A stretch of 39,739 bases of DNA from the NCBI GenBank assembly GCA_022843045.1, contig JALHOJ010000002.1, positions 81,690 to 121,428 on the forward strand. Reading direction: 5' to 3'. The translations under genes and the position numbers were made by a program. This document shows positions 7,404 through 14,965 of the stretch, in pieces. The notes beneath the pieces are model-generated. The model was not told the DNA's origin. It made no database searches and saw only the letters and a list, made by a program, of their open reading frames with translations. This DNA comes from Phycisphaerales bacterium (GTDB taxonomy: Bacteria > Planctomycetota > Phycisphaerae > Phycisphaerales > UBA1924). Position 1 is the first letter of the stretch. Each line of letters begins with the position of its first letter.

Positions 7404-8576
7404 ATGACCACCTTCGCCGCCGCCGTCAAGCCCTCCGTCGATCTGCCCCATTCCGCCGGTCGCAACTTCAACTTCAGCGCGGGGCCGGGCGTGCTCCCTG
7501 AAGAAGTGCTCCGCCAGGCCCAGGCCGACACCTGGAACATCGGCAACAGCGGCATCGGCATCATGGAACAAAGCCATCGCGGCAAGATCTTCGACAAGGT
7601 GCTTGCCGAGGCCGAGGCGGATTGTCGCAAGATCGCGAACATCCCCAGCAACTACAAGATCCTGTTCCTGACCGGCGGCGCGACCACGCAAAACGAGATG
7701 GTCCCCAAGAACCTCCTGCCCGACGGCGGCACCGCGGCGTTCCTCACCACCGGCTACTGGGCCGAGAAGACCTGGGAAGAGTGCAAGAGCCACTTCCCCA
7801 GCAGCTACGAAGCCTGGGACGGCCGCACCATCAAGCACGCGTACTGCCCCGCGGACAACGAACTGAAGTGGGGGACCAAGCCCTCCTACGTCCACATGTG
7901 CAGCAACAACACGATCTACGGCACGCAGTTCCGCAACGCTGATGGGTCGTGGCGGTATCCGAGCATGCCTTGGAACGATGTGCCGCTGGTCTGCGACATG
8001 AGCAGCGATATCTATTCGCGGCCCATGGACGTCAGCAAGTTCGGGCTGGTCTATGCGGGCGCCCAGAAGAACGTGGGCGTGGCGGGTACGACGCTGGTGA
8101 TCATCCGCGAGGACTTGCTGGACGCCCACAAGAAGTTCGGCCGCAAGCTGTTCACGATGGAGGCGTACGCGACCCACGCCAAGGGCGAGAGCCGCCACAA
8201 CACGCCGCCCAGCTTCCCGATCTACCTGAGCGGCTTGGTCTTCAAGTGGATCCTCGCGCAGGGGGGACTTGAAGCCATGCACAAGCGCAACGAGGCGAAG
8301 GCGAAGGTGATCTACGACGCGATCGACGGCAGCAAGGGCTTCTACAAGGGCCACGCCCGCCCCGACAGCCGCAGCGCGATGAACATCCTGTTCAAGTGTC
8401 CATCTGCGGAACTGGATGACAAGTTCCTCGCCGAGGCCCTCAAGGCCGGCATGGACCAGCTCAAGGGCCACCGCAGCACGGGCGGCGTGCGAGCGAGCGT
8501 GTACAACGCGATGCCGCGGGCTGGGTGTGAGGCGTTGGCGAGCTTCATGGGTGAGTTTGCGCGGAAGAATGGGTGA
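7404..8576 (+). CDS. serC: Phosphoserine aminotransferase
   Basis: This 390-residue protein is a class V aminotransferase. It converts 3-phosphohydroxypyruvate and glutamate to phosphoserine and 2-oxoglutarate in serine synthesis, and also serves pyridoxal phosphate synthesis in some bacteria. Visible marks are NFSAGPGVLPEEVL near residue 20, GIGIMEQSHRG, the cofactor-binding LTGGATTQNEM, and the Schiff-base lysine Lys222 in YAGAQKNVGVAG. The C-terminus carries GHRSTGGVRASVYNAMP, typical of the family. The length is slightly above the usual ~360. The start at 7404 is preferred over an in-frame ATG at 7386 because a TACCAT -10 ends 5 nt upstream of it. The gene diverges from the methyltransferase gene with only 51 bp between the two start codons. 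Confidence 0.95.
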   Translation: MTTFAAAVKPSVDLPHSAGRNFNFSAGPGVLPEEVLRQAQADTWNIGNSGIGIMEQSHRGKIFDKVLAEAEADCRKIANIPSNYKILFLTGGATTQNEMVPKNLLPDGGTAAFLTTGYWAEKTWEECKSHFPSSYEAWDGRTIKHAYCPADNELKWGTKPSYVHMCSNNTIYGTQFRNADGSWRYPSMPWNDVPLVCDMSSDIYSRPMDVSKFGLVYAGAQKNVGVAGTTLVIIREDLLDAHKKFGRKLFTMEAYATHAKGESRHNTPPSFPIYLSGLVFKWILAQGGLEAMHKRNEAKAKVIYDAIDGSKGFYKGHARPDSRSAMNILFKCPSAELDDKFLAEALKAGMDQLKGHRSTGGVRASVYNAMPRAGCEALASFMGEFARKNG

Positions 8577-8669
8577 TCCCAAGGCAAAGCGAAACACAGA
8601 TGCAAGCCGCCGCGGTGGCGATCCCTAACTTGCATCACTTTGTTCATGCATCGCTTTGGGTAACTCCGC

Positions 8670-8675
8670 TACCAT
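8670..8675 (+). promoter_or_regulatory. Leaderless-type -10 (TACCAT)
   Basis: TACCAT is followed by CTCGC and the ATG at 8681. It supports that start over the earlier in-frame ATG at 8573. Confidence 0.6.
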
Positions 8676-8680
8676 CTCGC

Positions 8681-9112
8681 ATGTCTCTCCTCAAACTCTC
8701 CGCTCGCTTCGTCCACGCCGACACCGGCGCTCCGCTCTCTGGCCCCACGCTTCGCGTGCGGTTTATGGATAAGGATGCGTTGAAGGATGATCTGCTGGGC
8801 GAGTCCGGGCTTGATGGGCAGGGGCGGGCGGAGATCGTGACGACTTCGAGCGACTTTCGTTCGGGCGTGATGGGGTTGCTGGGCGGGCTGGTCAGTGAGC
8901 GCAAGCCGGATGTCTACTGCGAAGTGACCGAGATGGGCACGCCGATCTTCCGCACGCAAGTGAAGTGGAACCTCGATCCCGCGCAGCGCGACGCCATCAC
9001 CAAGCAGGCCAGCAACATGATCGACCTGGGCACGTTCGCGTTCAAGCGAGGCGAGGGGTTGACGACGCCGACGACGCTGGATGGCGGGAATGCGGCGCGG
9101 CCGGCGTTCTAG
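8681..9112 (+). CDS. Hypothetical protein, 143 residues
   Basis: No family was recognised. The protein begins MSLLKLSARFVHADTGAPL and alternates short hydrophobic and polar stretches (LRVRFMDKD, GRAEIVTTSSDFRSG, PDVYCEVTEMG), suggesting a small beta-sandwich. There is no signal peptide or membrane segment, so it is probably cytoplasmic. The frame is open back to 8573, but the region before 8681 is serC tail and spacer. The start at 8681 is supported by TACCAT 5 nt upstream. It follows serC by 104 bp and has its own putative -10, so it is probably a separate transcript. Confidence 0.7.
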   Translation: MSLLKLSARFVHADTGAPLSGPTLRVRFMDKDALKDDLLGESGLDGQGRAEIVTTSSDFRSGVMGLLGGLVSERKPDVYCEVTEMGTPIFRTQVKWNLDPAQRDAITKQASNMIDLGTFAFKRGEGLTTPTTLDGGNAARPAF

Positions 9113-9113
9113 G

Positions 9114-9202
9114 CGATAGAGCGATAAAGCTAAAAAGCGAAAAGCGAAAATTCGAAGCGATCCAGAGGCTCGCCCGGCATTTTCGCTTTCTCGCTGTATC
9201 GT
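9114..9202. repeat. AT-rich inverted repeat between convergent genes
   Basis: AAAGCGAAAA (9141-9150) pairs perfectly with TTTTCGCTTT (9180-9189). Outer GCGATAGAGCGA pairs imperfectly with TCGCTGTATCG. The left arm repeats AAAAGCGA in tandem. It fills the 96-bp gap between genes ending at 9112 (+) and 9209 (-), where it could act as a two-way terminator; an inserted short repeat is the other reading. Confidence 0.6.
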
Positions 9203-9208
9203 TTTTCT

Positions 9209-10231
9209 TCACCACTCCCACGTCACGGGCAGCCAATCAAACGCCCCATCCCGCGCTCGCACCTGTCCGACGCCTGGCCAGGGCGTGTGGTAGCACATCA
9301 CCAGCGTGCGCTCGCTTGCGATCTGTTCCAGCACCCGGCGGCGGGTCTTTGCGCCTTCTTCGGCGTCGTAGTCGAACTTCACGTGCCATTCGGGCTTGCG
9401 GAAGCTCATCACGTAGTGGTGCACGGCGTCGGCGAGCATCACGAACTTGCGGCCGGCGCGTTCGATTTCGACGGTCTGGTGGCCCTTGGTGTGACCGCCG
9501 GTTTTGCGGACGCGCACGCCCGTGGTGATCTCGTCGGTGTCGCCCACGATCTCGAGACGATTGGTCTTTTCGAGCAGCCCGAGCACCTTCTGAGCGTTGG
9601 TGATCATGCCCTGCTTCCAGCCAGCGTCGAGGGTGGTCTTGGAGAGGTCTGGGTTGTCTTTCCAGAAGTCACGCTCGGTCTTGTTCAGGAAGAACTTGGC
9701 CTTGGGAAATGCGATTGCGCCCTCGCGGGTGAGCAGGCCGTCGATGTGGTCGCCATGCATGTGGGTGATGATGATGCCACCGACGTCTTCGGGAGAGATG
9801 CCCATGGACGCGAGCGTGCCCAGCAGCATGCCGTCGCCGCCGGCATCGGGGGTGCGCGGGCCGTTGCCGGTGTCGACGAGCCAGACTTCGGAGCCGACCT
9901 TGAACACGAGCACGTTGAAGTGGACGTGGATGGGTTCGGGCGGCTTTGGGATGTAGTACGAATCGAGGAGCGAACCCACCTCCGCTTCGCTCGCGTTCTC
10001 GCCCCACAAGGGATAGGACGGGATACGTGCCTGCGCGTCGCCGATCGAGTAGCACTCAACGGCGCTGGCGCCCGAGCCAATCTTGAACTTGTAGAAACCG
10101 GCGCCTTGCTTGGGTTCGGGGTTGCTTGCTGGGCCATTTGCGAGCGCGGCGTGGCGACCAGCGGGCAAGGCTGTGGCGGCGGCGGCGAGGCCGAACATGG
10201 AGAGGGCGGAACGACGTGAGAGGGTTTGCAT
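9209..10231 (-). CDS. MBL-fold metallo-hydrolase with Tat-type signal peptide
   Basis: This 340-residue exported hydrolase has the metallo-beta-lactamase fold. The metal-binding signature THMHGDHIDG includes His157, His159, Asp161 and His162. Further likely ligands are His247 in TGGHTKGH, Asp268 in LADAVHH and His315 in CYHTPWPG. This layout resembles lactonase-like and hydrolase members, not true beta-lactamases, and the substrate is unknown. The N-terminus, QTLSRRSALSMFGLAAAATAL, has twin arginines before a hydrophobic stretch and suggests Tat export, which suits a folded metalloenzyme. A GGAG lies about 8 nt before the ATG at 10231, so this gene uses a leader with a ribosome site. It is transcribed toward the gene at 8681. 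Confidence 0.88.
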   Translation of the reverse strand: MQTLSRRSALSMFGLAAAATALPAGRHAALANGPASNPEPKQGAGFYKFKIGSGASAVECYSIGDAQARIPSYPLWGENASEAEVGSLLDSYYIPKPPEPIHVHFNVLVFKVGSEVWLVDTGNGPRTPDAGGDGMLLGTLASMGISPEDVGGIIITHMHGDHIDGLLTREGAIAFPKAKFFLNKTERDFWKDNPDLSKTTLDAGWKQGMITNAQKVLGLLEKTNRLEIVGDTDEITTGVRVRKTGGHTKGHQTVEIERAGRKFVMLADAVHHYVMSFRKPEWHVKFDYDAEEGAKTRRRVLEQIASERTLVMCYHTPWPGVGQVRARDGAFDWLPVTWEW

Positions 10232-10364
10232 CGAGAGGGCTCCGGGGCGTGAGCGTAGTTCCGAAGTTCGATGCGGCGCGGGATGGACTGGTTACCTGCT
10301 GATGATCCAAGTTGGCGAGCCGGGTTGGCGTGGGGCGGGCAATAGAAGTTGACCATGCGGCAAC

Positions 10365-10483
10365 GCAAGCGTGCGGCGAGCGCCACTCGCACCGCTGCGC
10401 GGTGCTCGAACGCTTGCTTCGATGTTCCGTGGGTGCCGCTTCGCGGCGACCCACGGCTACTCAATCTCATGGCTTCGCCATGA
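10365..10483. repeat. Cluster of hairpins resembling REP/BIME-type repeats
   Basis: Three tight hairpins sit in a row. GCACCGC (10389-10395) pairs with GCGGTGC (10399-10405) over loop TGC and is enclosed by GCAAGCGT (10365-10372) with ACGCTTGC (10410-10417). CCGTGGGTGCCGC (10427-10439) pairs with 10443-10456 over loop TTC with one bulge. TCATGGC (10467-10473) pairs with GCCATGA (10477-10483) over loop TTC. They lie between the hydrolase start and the unknown gene at 10923. Confidence 0.7.
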
Positions 10484-10923
10484 ACACTAGACGGGGAGGC
10501 CGTTTTGCCAGAGGGTCTTTTGACGACACGACTCTGGTTGATGGTACTGATGGCCTGGCGGGCGGCGCGAGATTTCGCCGCGAGGGCTGTGTGGGTTGGG
10601 CTTCGTGTGGCGTCCTGCTCGTTCAGCAGGCGAGTGGCGGCGCGGCGTTGCTCGGTGGGGTTGGGGCTGGCCTTGCAGAGTGATTCGAGGGTGCGCTGTG
10701 CGAGTTCCTGGCGATGGTGCGTGGCGAGGGCATCGATGTGGGCGAGCCAGGCGACGGCGGCGGGATCGGCGAGTTTGAGGAGCAGGTCGAATAGATCTTC
10801 GCCCCGTTCGCGTGCGAGTGCGAGGGGGTCGCGGTTCAGGGCGACAAAGCGAGAGAGGAGGGGGCGCAGATCGGCGGTGAGTGGGGGGAGCGTTGCGGAC
10901 TGTGACAGCGCGGCGGCGATCAT
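10484..10923 (-). pseudogene. Unknown protein gene whose 3' end appears eroded or replaced by repeats
   Basis: The first ~100 residues from the ATG at 10923 look like a real helical protein: LRPLLSRFVALNRDPLALA, LFDLLLKLADPAAVAWLAHI and RRAATRLLNEQ. The frame then runs on without a stop to 9685, through the hairpin cluster and across the hydrolase gene in another frame. That part has low-complexity, Arg/Ser/Pro-rich composition typical of non-coding frames. The true end cannot be placed; the right edge given here is where the hairpins start. It may be a gene truncated by repeat insertion or one with a frameshift. No family was recognised, and no clear Shine-Dalgarno or exact TANNNT element precedes the start. 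Confidence 0.4.
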
Positions 10924-11094
10924 GCGGGGATCATGATCGATGTTGGAGGGGAATGCAAGGGGGGAAGCGTGGATCGGGCTTCAATGCGCGCACGAACGTG
11001 GATGATTGGGTTGGATTGCGCACAAAGGCGGTCGTTTGGGAGAATGAAGACGAAGAAGGCATGGGGCATGAGGCATCGGGGCATCGAGCGAACA

Positions 11095-11121
11095 AAGAAA
11101 AAACCCCGGCGATGGCCGGGG
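11095..11121 (-). terminator. Rho-independent terminator after rpsG
   Basis: CCCCGGC (11104-11110) pairs with GCCGGGG (11115-11121) over loop GATG, followed on the minus strand by TTTTTTCTT. It ends the rpsL-rpsG unit, so fusA and tuf do not follow as in many bacteria. Nothing was recognised between here and 10924. Confidence 0.9.
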
Positions 11122-11152
11122 CTTGTGGTGAACGATTGTGCCTGACGCGTGG

Positions 11153-11650
11153 TTAGTTCGCGAAGTGGGCGAAGGCGCGGTTGGCTTCGGCCATGCGGTG
11201 GGTCTGGTCGCGGGTCATCATGGCCTTGCCTTCCTTGCGGGCGGCGTTGTAGAGCTCGTCGGCGAGCTTGTTGGCCATGGGGCGGCCCTTTTCGCCGCGG
11301 ACGGATTCGAGAATCCAGCGGAAGGCGAGGGACTGCTGACGCTTGCGGTTGACGGGCATGGGCACCTGGTAGTTGGCACCGCCGATGCGCTTGCTGCGGA
11401 CTTCGACGAAGGGCTTGACGTTGTCGATTGCCATGCGGAAGACTTCGATGGCTTCCTTGGGGGCGTCCGGGCTGGTTTCCTTGCTGAGCTTTTCCTGGAT
11501 GATGTCGAAGCAGTCGTACACGCAGCGCTGGGCCACGGACTTCTTACCGCTCTTCATGACGCAGTTGATGAAGCGGGCGAGCTGGATGTCGTTGAACTTG
11601 GAATCGGGACGAAGCTGAGCTTCCGCGGACGTGAACTTCTTGCCACCCAT
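11153..11650 (-). CDS. rpsG: 30S ribosomal protein S7
   Basis: This 165-residue protein nucleates assembly of the 30S head by binding the 3' domain of 16S rRNA and lies near the E site and mRNA exit. Family marks include KFNDIQLARFINCVMKSGKK, ARFINCVMKSG, VRSKRIGGANYQVPMPV, QQSLAFRWILESVR and the C-terminal HRMAEANRAFAHF. It is somewhat longer than the ~156 residues of E. coli S7. The frame continues upstream to 11809, but the ATG at 11650 has GGAG 6 nt before it and begins the conserved N-terminus. It follows rpsL by 216 bp, an unusually long spacer that holds an inverted repeat. Confidence 0.97.
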   Translation of the reverse strand: MGGKKFTSAEAQLRPDSKFNDIQLARFINCVMKSGKKSVAQRCVYDCFDIIQEKLSKETSPDAPKEAIEVFRMAIDNVKPFVEVRSKRIGGANYQVPMPVNRKRQQSLAFRWILESVRGEKGRPMANKLADELYNAARKEGKAMMTRDQTHRMAEANRAFAHFAN

Positions 11651-11761
11651 GATGGGCTCCTTTGGGGCTGTGGAAGATCGAGTGATCTTCCGATTCGGTT
11701 CACCGCGTCGGGCGGAGACATCTCCTAAGGCCCAGGAATTGACGCGATTACTGCCGGAGAA

Positions 11762-11862
11762 GGCACTTGGGACTAGGCACTGGGCACTAGCAAAGCACCT
11801 CGTGAACACTGGGCGTCAACATTACACGAAACACTAGTGCCCAGTCCCTAGTGCCTAGTGCC
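11762..11862. repeat. Inverted repeat in the rpsL-rpsG spacer
   Basis: TGGGCACTAG (11781-11790) pairs perfectly with CTAGTGCCCA (11834-11843). Both arms continue outward with copies of GGCACTAG or CTAGTGCC, giving a bulged stem of about 100 bp in total. It begins right after the rpsL stop. Termination, attenuation or a transposed short palindrome are all possible. Confidence 0.75.
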
Positions 11863-11866
11863 TACT

Positions 11867-12250
<384 letters not shown>

Positions 12251-12410
12251 ACGCGGTCCGTACCTATTCCAGAAGCGACTTCTGCAGAAAGTCCATCGAT
12301 GGCAACGCCCTCAGAATCCTCTGAGGACAAGGGGTCAAGTTTAGCGGTCGGGAATTGAAAGGCAAGGGCATCGGTCACCTCGTGTGAAGCCGCCCGGCGG
12401 CTGGGACCCC

Positions 12411-12416
12411 TAACAT
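12411..12416 (+). promoter_or_regulatory. Leaderless-type -10 (TAACAT)
   Basis: TAACAT is followed by CCTCC and the ATG at 12422. A 15-nt palindrome, AGCCGCC-C-GGCGGCT (12388-12402), lies where a -35 box would be and could be an operator. Confidence 0.6.
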
Positions 12417-12421
12417 CCTCC

Positions 12422-12745
12422 ATGCACCAACCTTCAGGCAACGCTCCCCTGACCTTTCTGGCTTTTCAGAAGCTTATTCGCGACCGCTACTACGCCACCG
12501 ACAACGCCCGGGGCACCCCTGGTACGTTCATGTGGCTGATAGAGGAGCTTGGCGAACTGGCCACCGCCCTCCAGAACAATGCAGCGGGCAAGACGCCATC
12601 TGCGGCGGAGAAGGCGAACCTTTCTGAGGAGTTCGCGGATGTGATCGCCTGGCTCACGACGCTTGCGAACATCCACGGCGTCGATCTGGAACAAGCACTG
12701 AAGAAGTACACGACGCCGGGAGTGGTGGAGGGGGTCAAGGACTGA
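12422..12745 (+). CDS. MazG-like nucleotide pyrophosphohydrolase
   Basis: This 107-residue protein is a single MazG-type domain. It shows the metal-binding helix pair of the family, WLIEELGELATAL (about residues 38-50) and LSEEFADVIAWL (about 68-79), whose Glu and Asp residues coordinate magnesium. Such enzymes hydrolyse non-canonical or surplus nucleoside triphosphates to monophosphate and pyrophosphate; the specific nucleotide cannot be told. The length matches short stand-alone MazG-like proteins, not the ~260-residue double-domain MazG of E. coli. The start is supported by a TAACAT -10 located 5 nt upstream. It diverges from rpsL and lies 77 bp before the peptidase gene. Confidence 0.85.
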   Translation: MHQPSGNAPLTFLAFQKLIRDRYYATDNARGTPGTFMWLIEELGELATALQNNAAGKTPSAAEKANLSEEFADVIAWLTTLANIHGVDLEQALKKYTTPGVVEGVKD

Positions 12746-12822
12746 TCGATCGCCAATCCGTGTGAGCGACCAAACCGCGCAGGTCGCTAACCTCTCGCTC
12801 TTCGGGGCGAAGGATTGGCACC

Positions 12823-14877
12823 ATGAAGCATCTCAAGTCCGTTGGTCTTTCCGTTTCGGTCGCCGCGTTGCTCGCTCTGGCGGGTTGTGCGTCGTCGCAC
12901 AGCACCAATACCTCCGCACGCGCCGATGCCGGCTCGAGTGGTTCGACCGGGGGCATCGCCGCCGCGCCGGGCTTGGTTGAGCGCGGCCCGGGCGTTGAAA
13001 AGTTCTACCGCATCCGTACTCCCGCGGCCGCCCGCATCAAGCAGGACGGCACGCTCTACTGCATCGATTGGCCCGATGGCGTGCGGCAGTTGTACCGCGT
13101 TCGTCCGCCGCTTGACAAGCCTGCAATCGCGATGGCGGGCGTGCAGATGGAGCGGATGACTGACTTCAAGGACGGGATCACGGGCTACACGATTTCTCCG
13201 GATGGGTCGCGCACGCTGGTCTACACCGCGATGGGCGGGAACGAGAACACGCAGGTGTATGTGCTGGACCAGAACACGCCCATCGCCACGGGCGGGGGCC
13301 TTTCGAACCTCACGCCGCTGCTCGTGAATCCCAAGGCGATGTTCCGCATCAGCCTGTGGAGCAACGACAGCAGCGCGTTCTACTACACGTCCAACGACAC
13401 GGACGCGAACAACTTCCACATGTATCGCTACGACTTCGCGAGCAACAAGCCGACGAAGATTCTCGCGAAGGATGGCGACTGGACGGCGGCGGACGTGACC
13501 CGCGACGGCAAGCGCGTGATGGTGCTGCAGTATCGCTCGTCGTCGGACTCTGAGATTTCGGAGCTTGACGTCGCGACCGGCAACCTCCGCTCGCTCAACT
13601 CGCTTGTGGTCTCGGGTGGCCAGACGGCCAGCATCGAGCCCGTGGGCTACACGCCTGATGAAAAGGGTTTCTATATTGTGAGCGATCATGAGGAAGGCAT
13701 CAAGCGTCTGTTCCTCATCGACCTCGCCAGCGGGAAGCTCTCCAAGCCGCTGCCCACCCTCGACAAGTATGAACTTGACGGCGCGGGCATCAACGAAGCC
13801 CGCACCTTCATGGGCGTCACGGCGAACGAAGACGGCTATGGCGTGATCCGCCTGTATCGCCTGCCCACGCTTGAAGAAGTGAAGCTGCCCGAGATTGAGC
13901 GCGGCGTCGTCGGCTTTGCCGAGCTCGAAGACAATCGCGTGAGCTGGACTCTCAGCAACGCCCGCACGCAGGGCAACATGTTCACCTGGAACATCCCGGC
14001 CGCGGGGCAGCCCGCGGAGCGTCCGCGCCAAGTGACATTCAGCGACAACCAGGGGATCGACCTCTCGAAGTTCACGCTGCCTGAACTCGTCGAAGTGACC
14101 AGCTTTGACGGCATGAAGATCCCGGCGTTTGTGTACCTTCCCACCGGCGCCAAGAAGGGCCAGCCGATTCCGTTCGTCGTTGACTATCACGGCGGCCCGG
14201 AAGCGCAGTATCGCCCGGACTTCAGCGCGTTTGTCCAGTACCTGCTCAGCGAAGGCTTCGGCGTGATGCGTCCCAACGTTCGCGGCAGCAGCGGCTATGG
14301 GCGGGCGTTCATCATGGCTGACGATTACAAGCTCCGCTGGAACGCCGTCAAGGACGGCTGGCACTGCGCCAAGTGGCTCGTCGACAACGGCTACGGCACG
14401 CCTGGCAAGATCGCGAGCTATGGCGGCAGCTATGGCGGGTTCATGACCACGGCTGTGCAAGTGGAGGATCAGGAAGCGTTTGAGCGAGGCCAAGTGCAGC
14501 AGCGTTTGTTTGGCGCGAGCATCAATGTCGTGGGCGTGATCAACTTCCAGACCTTCCTCGAGCGCACCAGCGGCTATCGCCGCAAGCTCCGCGAGGTTGA
14601 GTATGGCCCGCTGACGGATCCTGATTTCCTGAACAGCGTGAGCCCGCTGCTGCGGAGCGACAAGATCAATGTCCCCATGCTCATCGCCCACGGCGCAAAC
14701 GACCCGCGCGTGCCCGTGACCGAAGCCATGCAGATGGCCGAGGCCCTGATGCGCCGCGGCATGGACCCCGAGCAGATCTACTTCGACGACGAAGGCCACG
14801 GCTTTGCGAAGCTCGACAACCGCCTGCTGTTCGCGAAGCGAGCCAGCCGCTTCCTGAAGCAGCACATCGGGCAGTAA
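12823..14877 (+). CDS. S9 family peptidase (prolyl oligopeptidase type), predicted lipoprotein
   Basis: This 684-residue serine peptidase has a lipoprotein signal ending LLALAGC, so it is probably anchored to a membrane by a lipidated cysteine at about residue 23. Residues ~50-420 form the beta-propeller that screens substrates, and the alpha/beta-hydrolase domain follows. The catalytic triad is Ser536 (YGGSYGG), Asp627 (GANDPRVP) and His659 (EGHGF); DYHGGPEAQ near residue 460 and RPNVRGSSGYG are also typical. It is expected to cleave short peptides after proline or similar residues in the periplasm. AAGGA lies 8 nt before the ATG, and a TAACCT at 12788-12793 could be its -10, giving a leader of about 23 nt. 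A strong terminator follows. Confidence 0.92.
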   Translation: MKHLKSVGLSVSVAALLALAGCASSHSTNTSARADAGSSGSTGGIAAAPGLVERGPGVEKFYRIRTPAAARIKQDGTLYCIDWPDGVRQLYRVRPPLDKPAIAMAGVQMERMTDFKDGITGYTISPDGSRTLVYTAMGGNENTQVYVLDQNTPIATGGGLSNLTPLLVNPKAMFRISLWSNDSSAFYYTSNDTDANNFHMYRYDFASNKPTKILAKDGDWTAADVTRDGKRVMVLQYRSSSDSEISELDVATGNLRSLNSLVVSGGQTASIEPVGYTPDEKGFYIVSDHEEGIKRLFLIDLASGKLSKPLPTLDKYELDGAGINEARTFMGVTANEDGYGVIRLYRLPTLEEVKLPEIERGVVGFAELEDNRVSWTLSNARTQGNMFTWNIPAAGQPAERPRQVTFSDNQGIDLSKFTLPELVEVTSFDGMKIPAFVYLPTGAKKGQPIPFVVDYHGGPEAQYRPDFSAFVQYLLSEGFGVMRPNVRGSSGYGRAFIMADDYKLRWNAVKDGWHCAKWLVDNGYGTPGKIASYGGSYGGFMTTAVQVEDQEAFERGQVQQRLFGASINVVGVINFQTFLERTSGYRRKLREVEYGPLTDPDFLNSVSPLLRSDKINVPMLIAHGANDPRVPVTEAMQMAEALMRRGMDPEQIYFDDEGHGFAKLDNRLLFAKRASRFLKQHIGQ

Positions 14878-14883
14878 GCAAAG

Positions 14884-14965
14884 CCCCTCCCAGAGGGAGG
14901 GGTTGGAGTGGGCGAGTCTTCATCAACGCATCACACGCACGGACGCCGCAAGGCGTCCGTTTTTT
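14884..14965 (+). terminator. Two hairpins ending the peptidase gene
   Basis: CCCCTCCC (14884-14891) pairs with GGGAGGGG (14895-14902) but lacks a T tract. CGGACGCC (14940-14947) pairs with GGCGTCCG (14952-14959) over GCAA and is followed by six T (14960-14965), a clear rho-independent terminator. The last T is also the first base of the stop of the convergent permease gene. Confidence 0.9.

Noticed and set aside
7353-8597. Upstream continuation of the methyltransferase frame over serC
   Set aside because: It is antisense to serC with His/Val/Ala-rich shadow composition; the methylase domain starts only at 7352.
9685-10483. Continuation of the 10923 frame through the hydrolase gene
   Set aside because: It overlaps the Tat signal and catalytic region of a clear enzyme in another frame and has low-complexity composition.
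11055-11094. Short GGCAT-rich direct repeat before the rpsG terminator
   Set aside because: Only four imperfect 5-nt units; too short to separate from chance.
11762-11862. CRISPR-like array in the rpsL-rpsG spacer
   Set aside because: The repeats are adjacent palindromic units without spacers of even length, and no cas gene is nearby.
12787-14865. 692-codon open frame on the minus strand over the S9 peptidase
   Set aside because: A high-GC shadow frame; the plus strand has the full catalytic triad and signal peptide.
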